NCBI RefSeq assembly: GCF_012849055.1
Contig: NZ_CP051677.1
Coordinates: 5,409,001-5,473,000, forward strand
Direction of reading: 5' to 3'
Source of the DNA: Spirosoma rhododendri
Lineage (GTDB): Bacteria > Bacteroidota > Bacteroidia > Cytophagales > Spirosomataceae
Length of the DNA: 64,000 nucleotides
Shown here: positions 51,796-60,183 of the stretch, piece after piece
Layout: each line of letters opens with the position of its first letter
Numbering within the stretch: position 1 is the stretch's first letter
Made by a program: the position numbers and the translations under genes
Notes under the pieces: model-generated
What the model saw: the letters and a program-made list of their open reading frames with translations, nothing else
What the model was told of the DNA's origin: nothing
Databases searched by the model: none

Positions 51796-52374
51796 ATGGA
51801 CCAGGAACTTCGCACACTGCACCCACCGCACGACCGCCGGTTCGACGACGAGTTTTTCTTTGCTCTTTGCCAGGCCAACGAAACGACCCGAATGGAACGC
51901 GATGCTAGTGGAAATATCATATTCATGCCACCCACCGGATCAGACACAGGACGTTACAATGCCAATTTATCGGGCGAGCTTTGGAATTGGAATCGACGTA
52001 CCAAATCGGGGTACATTTTCGACTCTTCTACAGGCTTCACACTACCTAATTCGGCCGTTCGGTCGCCGGATGTATCGTGGATTGGCAAAGAACGATGGGA
52101 TGCGCTTACCGAGAAAGAACGGCAGGGTTTTGCACCGGTCTGCCCGGATTTCGTCATCGAAATTCGATCAAAAAGCGACGATTTAAAGGAATTGAGGACT
52201 AAAATGGAGGAGTATCGCGACAATGGTGTTCGGCTGGGATGGCTCATCGACCGGGCGGGGCAGCAGTTGTTCATCTATCGCAAAAACGGGTCTATAGAGA
52301 TTAAGCAGGGTGATTCTGTTACGTTGTTGGGTGAAGACGTACTACCCGATTTCTCAATTACGCTTCCCCTGTAA
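51796..52374 (+). CDS. Uma2 family (DUF820) PD-(D/E)XK nuclease-like protein
   Basis: A 192-residue protein from ATG 51796 (MDQELRTLH). Typical order: DEFFFALCQANETTRMERDASGNIIFMPPTG, then NWNRRTKSGYIFDSSTGFTLPNSAVRSPDVSWI (active-site Asp) and CPDFVIEIRSKSDDLKELRTKMEEYRDNGVRLGWLIDR (Glu-x-Arg/Lys). Family members are thought to be restriction-like nucleases spread with mobile DNA; actual function is not established. Alternative TTG start at 51787. Confidence 0.93.
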   Translation: MDQELRTLHPPHDRRFDDEFFFALCQANETTRMERDASGNIIFMPPTGSDTGRYNANLSGELWNWNRRTKSGYIFDSSTGFTLPNSAVRSPDVSWIGKERWDALTEKERQGFAPVCPDFVIEIRSKSDDLKELRTKMEEYRDNGVRLGWLIDRAGQQLFIYRKNGSIEIKQGDSVTLLGEDVLPDFSITLPL

Positions 52375-52471
52375 GCCACCCGAACAAATCCGAAAAACGC
52401 GCTGTTCTTTCCATACCTACGCCAACCAAAGCATTCGCTCAATCACTCATTCGAAATTCACTCATTGATAC

Positions 52472-53578
52472 ATGAAAGGCTTTCAATTTTCAGATTACGT
52501 ACCACCCGAACAGCAGGGCGGCAGCGACTTCGACAAGTTGCTCAACATATTCCAACAACTGCTGCTACTCACCTCCGGCGACGTTGAACAGGCGATGTCG
52601 TGGATGAGTCAGCTCGACCGGCAGTATAGCCTGACCGACGACAAATACGGTATCGGCAACTTCTTCGATGACCTCAAGGAAAAGGGCTACCTGACCGAGA
52701 AGAACGAGGAAGGCAAGATTCAGATGACGCCAAAAACCGAGCAGACCATTCGTCGGAGCGCACTGGAGGAAATCTTCGGTAAGCTCGAACGGTCGAAGTC
52801 GGGCGGTAACCACAACACGCCGTACACCGGTTCGGGCGATGAACTGAGCAGTGACCTACGGACGTATCAGTTCGGTGACACGCTGGAGCAGATTTCGATG
52901 ACCGAATCCATCAAGAACGCACAGATCAACAGCGGTGTCGATGAATTCCGGTTGATGGAGCGTGACCTCGAAGTAACGGAGAAAGAGCAAAAAACGCAGA
53001 CCTCAACGGTACTGATGATCGACATTAGCCACTCGATGATTCTGTACGGCGAAGACCGAATTACGCCCGCCAAGAAAGTCGCGCTGGCCCTGACGGAGCT
53101 TATCAAGGTCAAATACCCGAAAGACACGCTCGACATTGTGGTGTTTGGCAACGATGCCTGGCAGATTCAGGCCAAAGACCTCCCCTACCTCGAAGTCGGG
53201 CCGTACCACACCAACACGGTGGCCGGGCTGGAACTGGCGATGGACCTGCTGCGTCGGCGGAAAAACAAGAACAAGCAGATTTTCATGATCACGGACGGGA
53301 AACCGACCTGCCTGAAAGAAGGAATTAAGTACTACAAGAACTCGTTCGGCCTCGACCGGAAAGTGGTCAGCAAAACGCTGACGCTGGCGGCTCAGGCGCG
53401 TCGGCTGGAGATTCCGATTACGACGTTTATGATTACGTCAGACCCGTATCTGAAGCAGTTTGTGCAGGAGTTTACGAAAGTCAACAACGGCCGGGCATAC
53501 TACAGTGGCTTGCAGGGTCTGGGCAATATGATGTTCGAGGATTTCCAGCGCAACCGCCGGAAGAATATCAAGGGATAG
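52472..53578 (+). CDS. von Willebrand A domain protein (CoxE-like)
   Basis: A 368-residue cytoplasmic protein. The N-terminal ~170 residues are helical and polar. The vWA domain has the MIDAS set: MIDISHSMI (DxSxS), Thr in YHTNTVAGL and Asp in FMITDGKPTC. No MoxR ATPase, the usual partner, is adjacent. The family often assists metal insertion or assembly of large complexes; role here unknown. Confidence 0.9.
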   Translation: MKGFQFSDYVPPEQQGGSDFDKLLNIFQQLLLLTSGDVEQAMSWMSQLDRQYSLTDDKYGIGNFFDDLKEKGYLTEKNEEGKIQMTPKTEQTIRRSALEEIFGKLERSKSGGNHNTPYTGSGDELSSDLRTYQFGDTLEQISMTESIKNAQINSGVDEFRLMERDLEVTEKEQKTQTSTVLMIDISHSMILYGEDRITPAKKVALALTELIKVKYPKDTLDIVVFGNDAWQIQAKDLPYLEVGPYHTNTVAGLELAMDLLRRRKNKNKQIFMITDGKPTCLKEGIKYYKNSFGLDRKVVSKTLTLAAQARRLEIPITTFMITSDPYLKQFVQEFTKVNNGRAYYSGLQGLGNMMFEDFQRNRRKNIKG

Positions 53579-53587
53579 ACTGGTTTT

Positions 53588-53607
53588 CGGTTTACAGTAC
53601 ACGGTAC
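53588..53607. repeat. Single copy of the GTTTACAGT repeat word
   Basis: CGGTTTACAGTACACGGTAC lies 9 bp after the vWA stop, with no complementary arm. It matches the words of the palindromes at 23254 and 32123, so it may be half an element or a decayed one. Confidence 0.5.
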
Positions 53608-53619
53608 CTCACTTACCCA

Positions 53620-54507
53620 ATGTATTACCTGTTATACCTTACCAAGACGTTACAGAAAGTCGGAACTACGGTTCCGACTTTTCTTTTGGCCATGACGCTA
53701 ACCAGCGGATTTTCACAAACTCGGCCCTCGCTCAACGATTCGATTACGACGTATCTGCGCACGCTGCCCGTGTCGGCAACGGTTAGTCTGGCGGTGCAGT
53801 CGCTGACGGATAGCAACGTGGCGGTATTTGTGAATGCAGATAAATCAGTGCCGTCGGCAAGTGTGATTAAACTACCGATTATGGTGGAAGCGATGGAACG
53901 GGCGAAAGCCGGGACGCTCGATCTGTCGGAGATTCACATCCTGACCGATTCTGAAAAAACAGGGGGCGATGGCGTGCTAAAAAACTATTCGCACCGAAGC
54001 CGGATCAGCTACGCCGACCTGCTGCGGCTGATGATGGTGTACAGCGACAACACGGCCACAAATATTTTCATCAACGAATTGGGCATGGACGCCATCAACG
54101 CCCGGATCAAGGCTCTGGGTCTAACCGGCACGCACCTGAACCGGGTGATGATGGACACGCTGGCCACCCGGCAGGGCCGCGACAACTATGTTACGGCGCG
54201 GGATATGAACCGACTGCTCAGCCAAACTTACCGGCACCAATTGGCTACACCCGCGCTCTGCGATCAGATGCTCGACATCCTGAAACAGAACGAAGACACG
54301 CTGACCATTTCCCGGCTATTACCCAAAACCATTTTCGTCGCGCATAAAACCGGCACGCTCGCCTACATCCGGGGCGACGCCGGTATCGTGTACGCACCCA
54401 AACCCTTCGCGCTTACCGTACTGGTTCAAGGCGTACCGACGCCCGACGCCGAACGTATCATCGCGGAGCTTGCGCTGGTGTGTTATCGATGGTTCGACAA
54501 GCAGTAG
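53620..54507 (+). CDS. Class A beta-lactamase-like serine hydrolase
   Basis: A 295-residue exported protein. SxxK is SVIK (Ser ~81, Lys ~84), SDN is YSDNTATN (~140) and KTG is AHKTGTLAY (~248). The omega-loop region reads LNRVMMDTLATRQGRDN, without the clear Glu166 of true class A enzymes, so a penicillin-binding or other hydrolase role is possible. A perfect terminator-like hairpin (53656-53681) lies within the first 21 codons; if it ends the previous transcript, translation may start later (ATG 53692), though that leaves a short signal peptide (LAMTLTSGFSQ). Confidence 0.85.
   Translation: MYYLLYLTKTLQKVGTTVPTFLLAMTLTSGFSQTRPSLNDSITTYLRTLPVSATVSLAVQSLTDSNVAVFVNADKSVPSASVIKLPIMVEAMERAKAGTLDLSEIHILTDSEKTGGDGVLKNYSHRSRISYADLLRLMMVYSDNTATNIFINELGMDAINARIKALGLTGTHLNRVMMDTLATRQGRDNYVTARDMNRLLSQTYRHQLATPALCDQMLDILKQNEDTLTISRLLPKTIFVAHKTGTLAYIRGDAGIVYAPKPFALTVLVQGVPTPDAERIIAELALVCYRWFDKQ
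53656..53681 (+). terminator. Terminator-like hairpin within the 5' end of the beta-lactamase-like gene
   Basis: Perfect 11-bp arms AAAGTCGGAAC (53656-53666) and complement (53671-53681), 4-nt loop, followed by T-rich TCTTTT. It is the first hairpin after the vWA stop. Confidence 0.65.
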
Positions 54508-54516
54508 TCTAAATTG

Positions 54517-55440
54517 CTATTGACCAAACAGCAGCAGACAGGCAACCGGTACCAGAACCAGTGAGATAAGCGAGGAAAACGTTACGAGAATGGATGCATC
54601 TTCGGTTTCGGCGTCGATGAAGGTGGCGAATACAACGAGGTTGGCGGCAATCGGAAACGACGCCATCAACAGCATCAGTTTCTGTTCATCGCTTTCGAGT
54701 TGACCGATCAGCAGGGATTCGAGCCAGACCAGTACTCCCAGAATTAACGCAGCTGCTATATAGCGAACGGCCATCAGCTTGCTGAACTGCTTGTAGTCAA
54801 CTTTTTTGATGTCGACGGCCGTGAGCGTAACGCCGATTATAATCATACCCAGGGCGGAAAGTGTCCAGCTGGCTCCTTTCATCACCGGCTCCAATGATTC
54901 GGGCATTTTAAACCCGTACAGGTTAGCGATGATAGCCACAATCAGGGCGTAAATAGCCGGAATTTTCAGCACGTTTTTGATCGAATCGCCAACGCCCATG
55001 TCCTTACTGCGCGACACCAGATAATAACCCACCGTGTCGCCGTACAGCACGTTACCCATGTACGCACTGATGATGAGCGGCATCTTCTCCTCGCCAAACA
55101 GGGCCATCACGACCGGAATACCGAACCAGCCAATGTTGAAGTACGAAAACGAGCAGCGCAGCAGATCGGGGTTGACGTCGGGCTTTAACCACCGTTTCAC
55201 CAGTTCGGCAGGGAGGTTCATCAGCGCGGCCAGCAGAAAAATGATCGATAAGGCGGTGGCCAGTTGTGCCGGTTCCGCTTTCAGGATATTGTTGAAAATA
55301 ACCAGCGGAATCAGGACGTAGAGCAACAGACTTGAGATAGGCTTACTCTTCAGACCGAACCACCGACTCGCAACATACCCCAGAATAATAAACCCGTAGA
55401 GGGGGACAACGTTAGCCAGTAACTCGTTCAGTACGTTCAT
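54517..55440 (-). CDS. AEC family transporter (auxin efflux carrier type)
   Basis: A 307-residue inner-membrane protein from ATG 55440 (MNVLNELLANVVPLYGFIILGYVASRWFG). About ten hydrophobic helices with the family's broken-helix Pro/Gly sites (YFNIGWFGIPVVMALFG; ASWTLSALGMIIIGVTL). Transports organic acids or similar small molecules. Its start lies 29 bp within the end of the FAD-protein gene, so translation is coupled. The longer frame upstream is the antisense of nothing but the overlapping gene and was cut. Confidence 0.9.
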   Translation of the reverse strand: MNVLNELLANVVPLYGFIILGYVASRWFGLKSKPISSLLLYVLIPLVIFNNILKAEPAQLATALSIIFLLAALMNLPAELVKRWLKPDVNPDLLRCSFSYFNIGWFGIPVVMALFGEEKMPLIISAYMGNVLYGDTVGYYLVSRSKDMGVGDSIKNVLKIPAIYALIVAIIANLYGFKMPESLEPVMKGASWTLSALGMIIIGVTLTAVDIKKVDYKQFSKLMAVRYIAAALILGVLVWLESLLIGQLESDEQKLMLLMASFPIAANLVVFATFIDAETEDASILVTFSSLISLVLVPVACLLLFGQ

Positions 55441-56947
55441 GTTGTAAGCGTTTAATAATCGCGTGCGTAAGCGGGTCGACACGTTCGACGTTGAACCAGA
55501 CAGCGTTGGTATCGAACAGTTCGCCGACCAGTACGTGTCCGATGCCATAGGCAGGTGCATCTTCCACGCCCGGAACATAAAGCTGCATGGTGTTGACATC
55601 GGCTTGAAAACCACCGGCCTCACAGGGGAGCAGCTGTTCTTTCTCCAGTAGTTTTTGCAGAATCGGCACCTGCACTTTTTCGGCCTTCGTAGCAGGTCCG
55701 GTTGCGTTGATAACGTAATCGACGGTGTCGGTATAGCCTTTTTCGGTCGTCAGGGTGTATCGCCGGTTGGCATCGTCCCACTCCACTTTGTCGGAATAGG
55801 CCGTTACCGTCACCTGCCCGGATGCCAGCAGATCGCGGAGTTTCTTGCCGTTCTGGAGCGGCATGGCGTGGCGGTTGATATCAGAATACGGCTTGAGCCA
55901 TTTCATAAACCGAATACGCTCGTCCTGCGGCAGCAGTTGCCAGATATCGAACGAGATGTGGCGGGTCGAGTACAGAATGTTCTGAAAAACACTGGCGTAG
56001 TCTTCCGCCTGCCGGATGTCGTCGGTCAGCAGGTCGAGCTGATTTTTACCGATGCGTTTGAAGCGTTTCCAGTCCTGCGGCCCCAATATGCGTTCTACTT
56101 CGGCGCGAAACAGCCGGAACAGATCGCTGGCCCGCAGCGTCCGCTGCTCTTCGCGGATTAGTTTACGGACATTTGCCATTGTCAGCACCTGCCGCTCAAA
56201 CGGCTTTTCTTCCGGCGACTGCACACGGGGTAAGAGCCCGTCTTTCGAGTACAGCTTGATCGGCCCCCGGTGCCCGTTGTTAACCAGCGTAATCACCGCG
56301 TCAATGGCTGTCAGGCTGGCTCCCAGCACGCAGACCGACGCGTCTTTGTCGGTAATCGTCTGAAGTATCCGGCTGGCGGGCCAGGGCGAGTCGAGGTAGT
56401 TAGGCGATGCTTCGAGCGGCTTGAAATTGTTGGATTTCGGCGTTCCCGTTGCCAGCACCAGCACGTCGGCGTCGATTGTCTGACCCGATTTCAGCGTAAT
56501 CGTGGCGCCATCCTCCGTGAGCGTTGCGTCGACGGCCAGTTCGTGGTACACATCGACCGGCATGCCGTGTTGCCGGGCCAGATCGACATATTCCTCAAAT
56601 ACATCTCTCAGGTAGATGCCGTACAGCTCGCGGGGTGGGTAACTGCTGGCGTCGATAGCCGTATCGGGGTACTCGCGTTCGATAATACCACGGTGTTCGG
56701 CCATCCAGTCGACGAAGTGATCGGTTTCTTCGGCGAAGATGCCCATCAGCCCCGCCGAGGTGTTAAGTAGATGCCCTTTCTGGCCAGTGTCGTAGGCTAG
56801 TCCCGGCCCGATTTCGTCGCTCTTTTCAATGAGCGCAAACGCCACCGGTTCGGGTTCGGGGGCCAGTATCAGTTTCAAAACCAAGTGGATAAACGTAGCC
56901 GTGCCACTCGCTCCACCTCCTACTATTGCAATCGTTCGCTGGTGCAT
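55412..56947 (-). CDS. FAD/NAD(P)-binding protein (HpnW/FAD_NAD_binding_9 type)
   Basis: A 511-residue cytoplasmic flavoprotein. N-terminal dinucleotide motif IAIVGGGASGTATFIHLVLK, then GPGLAYDTGQKGHLLNTSAGLMGIF, LVLATGTP and a second VCVLGASLTAIDAVITL. The sequence pattern (YDTGQKGHLLN; HLLNTSA) fits the FAD_NAD(P)-binding family PF13454. Reaction unknown. It overlaps the AEC transporter gene by 29 bp, suggesting that the transporter brings its substrate or exports its product. Confidence 0.87.
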   Translation of the reverse strand: MHQRTIAIVGGGASGTATFIHLVLKLILAPEPEPVAFALIEKSDEIGPGLAYDTGQKGHLLNTSAGLMGIFAEETDHFVDWMAEHRGIIEREYPDTAIDASSYPPRELYGIYLRDVFEEYVDLARQHGMPVDVYHELAVDATLTEDGATITLKSGQTIDADVLVLATGTPKSNNFKPLEASPNYLDSPWPASRILQTITDKDASVCVLGASLTAIDAVITLVNNGHRGPIKLYSKDGLLPRVQSPEEKPFERQVLTMANVRKLIREEQRTLRASDLFRLFRAEVERILGPQDWKRFKRIGKNQLDLLTDDIRQAEDYASVFQNILYSTRHISFDIWQLLPQDERIRFMKWLKPYSDINRHAMPLQNGKKLRDLLASGQVTVTAYSDKVEWDDANRRYTLTTEKGYTDTVDYVINATGPATKAEKVQVPILQKLLEKEQLLPCEAGGFQADVNTMQLYVPGVEDAPAYGIGHVLVGELFDTNAVWFNVERVDPLTHAIIKRLQHERTERVTG

Positions 56948-56956
56948 TTGTTGAGT

Positions 56957-57006
56957 AAAGAAATGGGCCGCTGCAACTTCTCGGAAGCACAGCGGCCTAT
57001 TTCTTT
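56957..57006 (-). terminator. Hairpin after the SMP-30-like gene, next to the FAD gene start
   Basis: Arms 56957-56973 and 56990-57006 pair at 16 of 17 positions, 16-nt loop. On the minus strand its T-run ends 9 nt before the FAD-protein ATG. Confidence 0.8.
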
Positions 57007-57027
57007 AACCCCGTTTTAATGATAATG

Positions 57028-57902
57028 TTACGCCCGTGCTGCGCCCGCTACCTGCATTTCCAGCGTATAAATGGATTTCGATGCGGTGATGAACAGCGTT
57101 TTTCGGTCGGCACCCGCGAAACAGATGTTGCCCGTCCAGTCTTCATCAACCGGAATCTGCGCGATTTTTTCTCCTGCGGGGCTGTAAACCGTTACGCCGT
57201 CGCCCCCGTGAGGTACAGGTTACCGCGCTCATCCAGAATCATCCCGTCGGACCCCTGCTCAACAAACAGTTGCCGGTTGACCAGACTCGCGTTGGGGCGG
57301 ATATCGTAGCGGTAGGTTTTATCGGCGTCGATATCGGCGACGTACAGCGTCTGGCCGTCGGGTGTGCCAATGATGCCGTTGGGTTTGTCGAAATCCGTAT
57401 CGACCTGTTCGGGTTGCGACGAGCCTTTTGGCAGCAGATAGAGGTATTCGCCGAACACGTCCGGGCCACCATGCCACCAGTACTTGCGCTCGTAATACGG
57501 GTCGGTGAAGTAGATATTTCCCTTGGCATCAATCCACAAATCGTTGGGGCCGTTGAGCCGCGCACCTTCGTGGTCGGTCATCAGAATCGTTACTTCTTTA
57601 TCGGGGCTGATCGACCAGATTTCGTTTTTCTCGTCGGCGCAGGTGACAAGGTTTCCGGCCGGATCGAAGTACATTCCGTTGGAACGGCCCGTTTTGTCCA
57701 GAAAAACCGACAATGAACCATCCGTGCCGTAGCGCCATATTTTATCATTGGGCTGGTCGGAGAAAAAAACGTTTCCATCAGCGTCGGGGGCCGGGCCTTC
57801 AGTGAATTCAAACTGACTGGATACGCAGGTCAGCTCGGCACCGGGCGCGATAAGCTGGGTCGTATCAAAAGCGGTAAAAGGTTCGGAATCGGGTTGAGCC
57901 AT
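57028..57902 (-). pseudogene. SMP-30/gluconolactonase-family protein, frame broken by one base
   Basis: From ATG 57902 the propeller reads FTEGPAPDADGNVFFSDQPNDKIW, FDPAGNLVTCADEKNEIW, GPNDLWIDAKGNIYFTDPYY, KPNGIIGTPDGQTLYVAD, then GNLYLTGATA and a stop at 57192. One extra G in the run complementary to C5 57203-57207 restores GGDGVTVYSPAGEKIAQIPVDEDWTGNICFAG ... and a normal end at 57028 (~291 residues). The enzyme family opens sugar lactones. No signal peptide. Confidence 0.9.
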
Positions 57903-58060
57903 AGCCGTCGGATTTAGTGAAGCATACTGGCAAACAACAGCCCCCGCCGTCGGCTTGTTTGCAAACTACCCGCCAGTGCAAACTGATTCCCAGCGCCTAC
58001 AGATTGGGGAATCAGTCCTGATTTACTATCATTGATTGGCCAAACGCTACTCAACGTGTT

Positions 58061-58744
58061 ATGAAGCTCCTCCTCACAATCATCGCAGTATGTTGCTTTA
58101 CGTTCGCTCATGGTCAGTCGCTTAAAACCGTAAAAGTCAAAAGCAAATACCTGCTGGAACAGTACGAAGTGCGGGCCGATAACGACACTCTGCGCGATGG
58201 AACGTACCGCAAATATTTACGCGATGGAGACGTCTTGCTGGAAGAAGGCAGCTACGCCAACAGTCGCCGGATCGGTACCTGGACGTTTTACAACCGCACG
58301 GGTCAACCGGAGCTGATCTATAACTACTCGACCGCGCAGGTGATAACCAACAACCGAACCACAGCCACGGCCGATACTATGGGGATCATACAACTGGAAG
58401 GCAAAGGAACGACCGTTCGCCTGACTCCGCCCCCCATTTATCTGGCCAGTACACACCAGATTTCAGCGATTCTGTCGCGTGAGTCAAGGCCACCTATGCA
58501 CCTCCACCGCGAGGGTATAACGGAGTTATCCTACCAGATCGCAGCCACCGTTTCGCCCGTTGGAGCACGCTACCGGATCATTGCGTCGCACCCCGACAGG
58601 GAGTTTCGGCAGAATGCTCAGCAATGGGCTGCGCTGGCATTCAAGGATGTGCAGTGGCTACCCGGTTCGTACGAAGGCCAACCCGTGACGGCGATTTACC
58701 TATTGCCAGCCATTACAATGCACTTATGGGCAGTCGTCCGCTAA
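58061..58744 (+). CDS. Secreted protein with MORN-like repeat, function unknown
   Basis: A 227-residue protein with signal peptide MKLLLTIIAVCCFTFAHGQ. A short MORN_2-like segment follows (DGTYRKYLRDGDVLLEEGSYANSRRIGTWTFYN), as in YwqK-type proteins. The C-terminal part (YQIAATVSPVGARYRIIASHPDREFRQNAQQWA) resembles a TonB C-terminal-like energy-transfer fold. Role unknown. The next gene starts 11 bp after it. Confidence 0.8.
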   Translation: MKLLLTIIAVCCFTFAHGQSLKTVKVKSKYLLEQYEVRADNDTLRDGTYRKYLRDGDVLLEEGSYANSRRIGTWTFYNRTGQPELIYNYSTAQVITNNRTTATADTMGIIQLEGKGTTVRLTPPPIYLASTHQISAILSRESRPPMHLHREGITELSYQIAATVSPVGARYRIIASHPDREFRQNAQQWAALAFKDVQWLPGSYEGQPVTAIYLLPAITMHLWAVVR

Positions 58745-58755
58745 CACATTCGTTC

Positions 58756-59454
58756 ATGACTACCTTCGCCGATAAAGCCATTGCTTACTATCACTCGCTG
58801 ACAGCCCCCACCACCCTGCCGCCCGGCATAGGCGTGATGAACCCCTACGAGCAGCCCAGCGTCCGGCCTATCGTGGAGCAGTTCTACGCCAAATTTTACG
58901 CCGACAATCGGCCGCGCGTGTTTGTGCTGGGAATCAACCCCGGCCGGTTCGGGGCGGGCGTAACGGGAATTTCGTTTACCACGCCCCAAAACCTACGCCG
59001 GTACTGCGGCATCGACAATGAGTTGCGAGACACCCCTGAACTGTCGAGTCGGTTTGTGTATCAGGTCGTGGAGGCCTTTGGTGGGGCAGCGGAGTTCTAT
59101 GGGCGCTTTTTCCTGACGTCGCTGTTTCCACTGGCACTGACGAAAGCCAGACCCGGTGGGGGCGTAGTCAACTACAATTTTTACGACGACAAACAGACGA
59201 CGGCCGCCCTGTGGCCCGCGATTACGGAAACGGTTCAGACGCAGCTTACCTTCGGAGCCGACCGGCGCGTGGCGGTGTGCCTGGGCCGGAAAAACGAAAC
59301 CTACCTGAAACGACTCAACGAGCAGCAGGGCTTTTTCGACCGCATCGTTACGCTCGACCACCCGCGCTACATCCTGCAATACAAGAGCAAAGCCCTGCCC
59401 GACTATCTGGAGCAGTACATCAGCACGCTGCACGACTGCCTGGAAAGCGCATAA
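58756..59454 (+). CDS. Uracil-DNA glycosylase-superfamily protein (DUF4918, SMUG2-like)
   Basis: A 232-residue protein from ATG 58756 (MTTFADKAIAYYHSL). Key segments: PYEQPSVRPIVEQFYAKFYADNRPRVFVLGINPGRFGAGVTGISFT (motif 1 GINPGxxG), FYGRFFLTSLFPLALTK, and the C-terminal TLDHPRYILQYKSK (motif 2 HPRxI). It likely removes uracil or damaged pyrimidines from DNA. Bounded downstream by a bidirectional hairpin. Confidence 0.9.
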   Translation: MTTFADKAIAYYHSLTAPTTLPPGIGVMNPYEQPSVRPIVEQFYAKFYADNRPRVFVLGINPGRFGAGVTGISFTTPQNLRRYCGIDNELRDTPELSSRFVYQVVEAFGGAAEFYGRFFLTSLFPLALTKARPGGGVVNYNFYDDKQTTAALWPAITETVQTQLTFGADRRVAVCLGRKNETYLKRLNEQQGFFDRIVTLDHPRYILQYKSKALPDYLEQYISTLHDCLESA

Positions 59455-59458
59455 AAAA

Positions 59459-59484
59459 AGGGATACCCCACACAGGGTATCCCT
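59459..59484. terminator. Bidirectional hairpin after the glycosylase-like gene
   Basis: Perfect 10-bp arms AGGGATACCC (59459-59468) and GGGTATCCCT (59475-59484), with an A-run to the left. Confidence 0.85.
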
Positions 59485-59504
59485 ATACTATCCGGTGGTA
59501 TCCG

Positions 59505-60041
59505 CTAGGAGCGGGCCATCTCCAGCGTTAACGTTTCCGTATCATTTTTGCCGTCGCCATCCCAGTCTGTACTGCTGTCGACCTGCATTATTTTCAGCGT
59601 ATTCCCACTAACAACGGCATCGTAGACTTCCGAGCTTTTCCCGTCGGCACTCGTAATCGTGAGTTTGGAACCGTCGTACTTCCAGGTGCCGCCTGTCTCC
59701 GGGTCGGGCACCTGAGAGCTGCTAGCGGCCGTGCATTTTGATCCGGGGGTGCCACTTATTTTGCCACCGCTGGCAAACGTGACTTTTGTTGTTGTCAGGC
59801 ACGTCTGAAAATCAGTACCCAGCACTTGTGTGTACAGGGCCAGCAGGTCGTTCGTTTTTTGACCTGTCTTGAACGGGTCTACAGCCGGGTTGATTTTAAC
59901 ACCGGTATATACCCAGGTTCCTTCGATCGACGATGCGGGCGTGACCGAATCGCTGCCGCTCTTACTACAACTGCCAAACCAGAACGGTACGGCTACGATC
60001 AGCGCCCATGTGAGCAGGCGGGTTGTTTTTGGTGTGTGCAT
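59505..60041 (-). CDS. Lipocalin-like lipoprotein
   Basis: A 178-residue lipoprotein: LLTWALIVAVPFWFGSC with lipobox Cys ~25, then a Ser-rich linker and a small beta-barrel-like domain IEGTWVYTGVKINP ... TFASGGKISG ... GGTWKYDGSKLTITSADGK, the pattern of lipocalin-like domains in Bacteroidota. Ligand unknown. Two conserved Cys in FQTCLTTTK and GSKCTA may form a disulfide. Confidence 0.85.
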   Translation of the reverse strand: MHTPKTTRLLTWALIVAVPFWFGSCSKSGSDSVTPASSIEGTWVYTGVKINPAVDPFKTGQKTNDLLALYTQVLGTDFQTCLTTTKVTFASGGKISGTPGSKCTAASSSQVPDPETGGTWKYDGSKLTITSADGKSSEVYDAVVSGNTLKIMQVDSSTDWDGDGKNDTETLTLEMARS

Positions 60042-60183
60042 GATGAGGAATTAAGTGAGTGCCGACAAATATCAGTGTCTTTCAGTCAGCCACCTGCGGC
60101 TACTTAGGCAACGGCAGTGCGTTTTTGGGAACGGTAAAAAAACAGCCCCAGAGTCTCTTTATAGTCGCAAACCTCACCACTTC

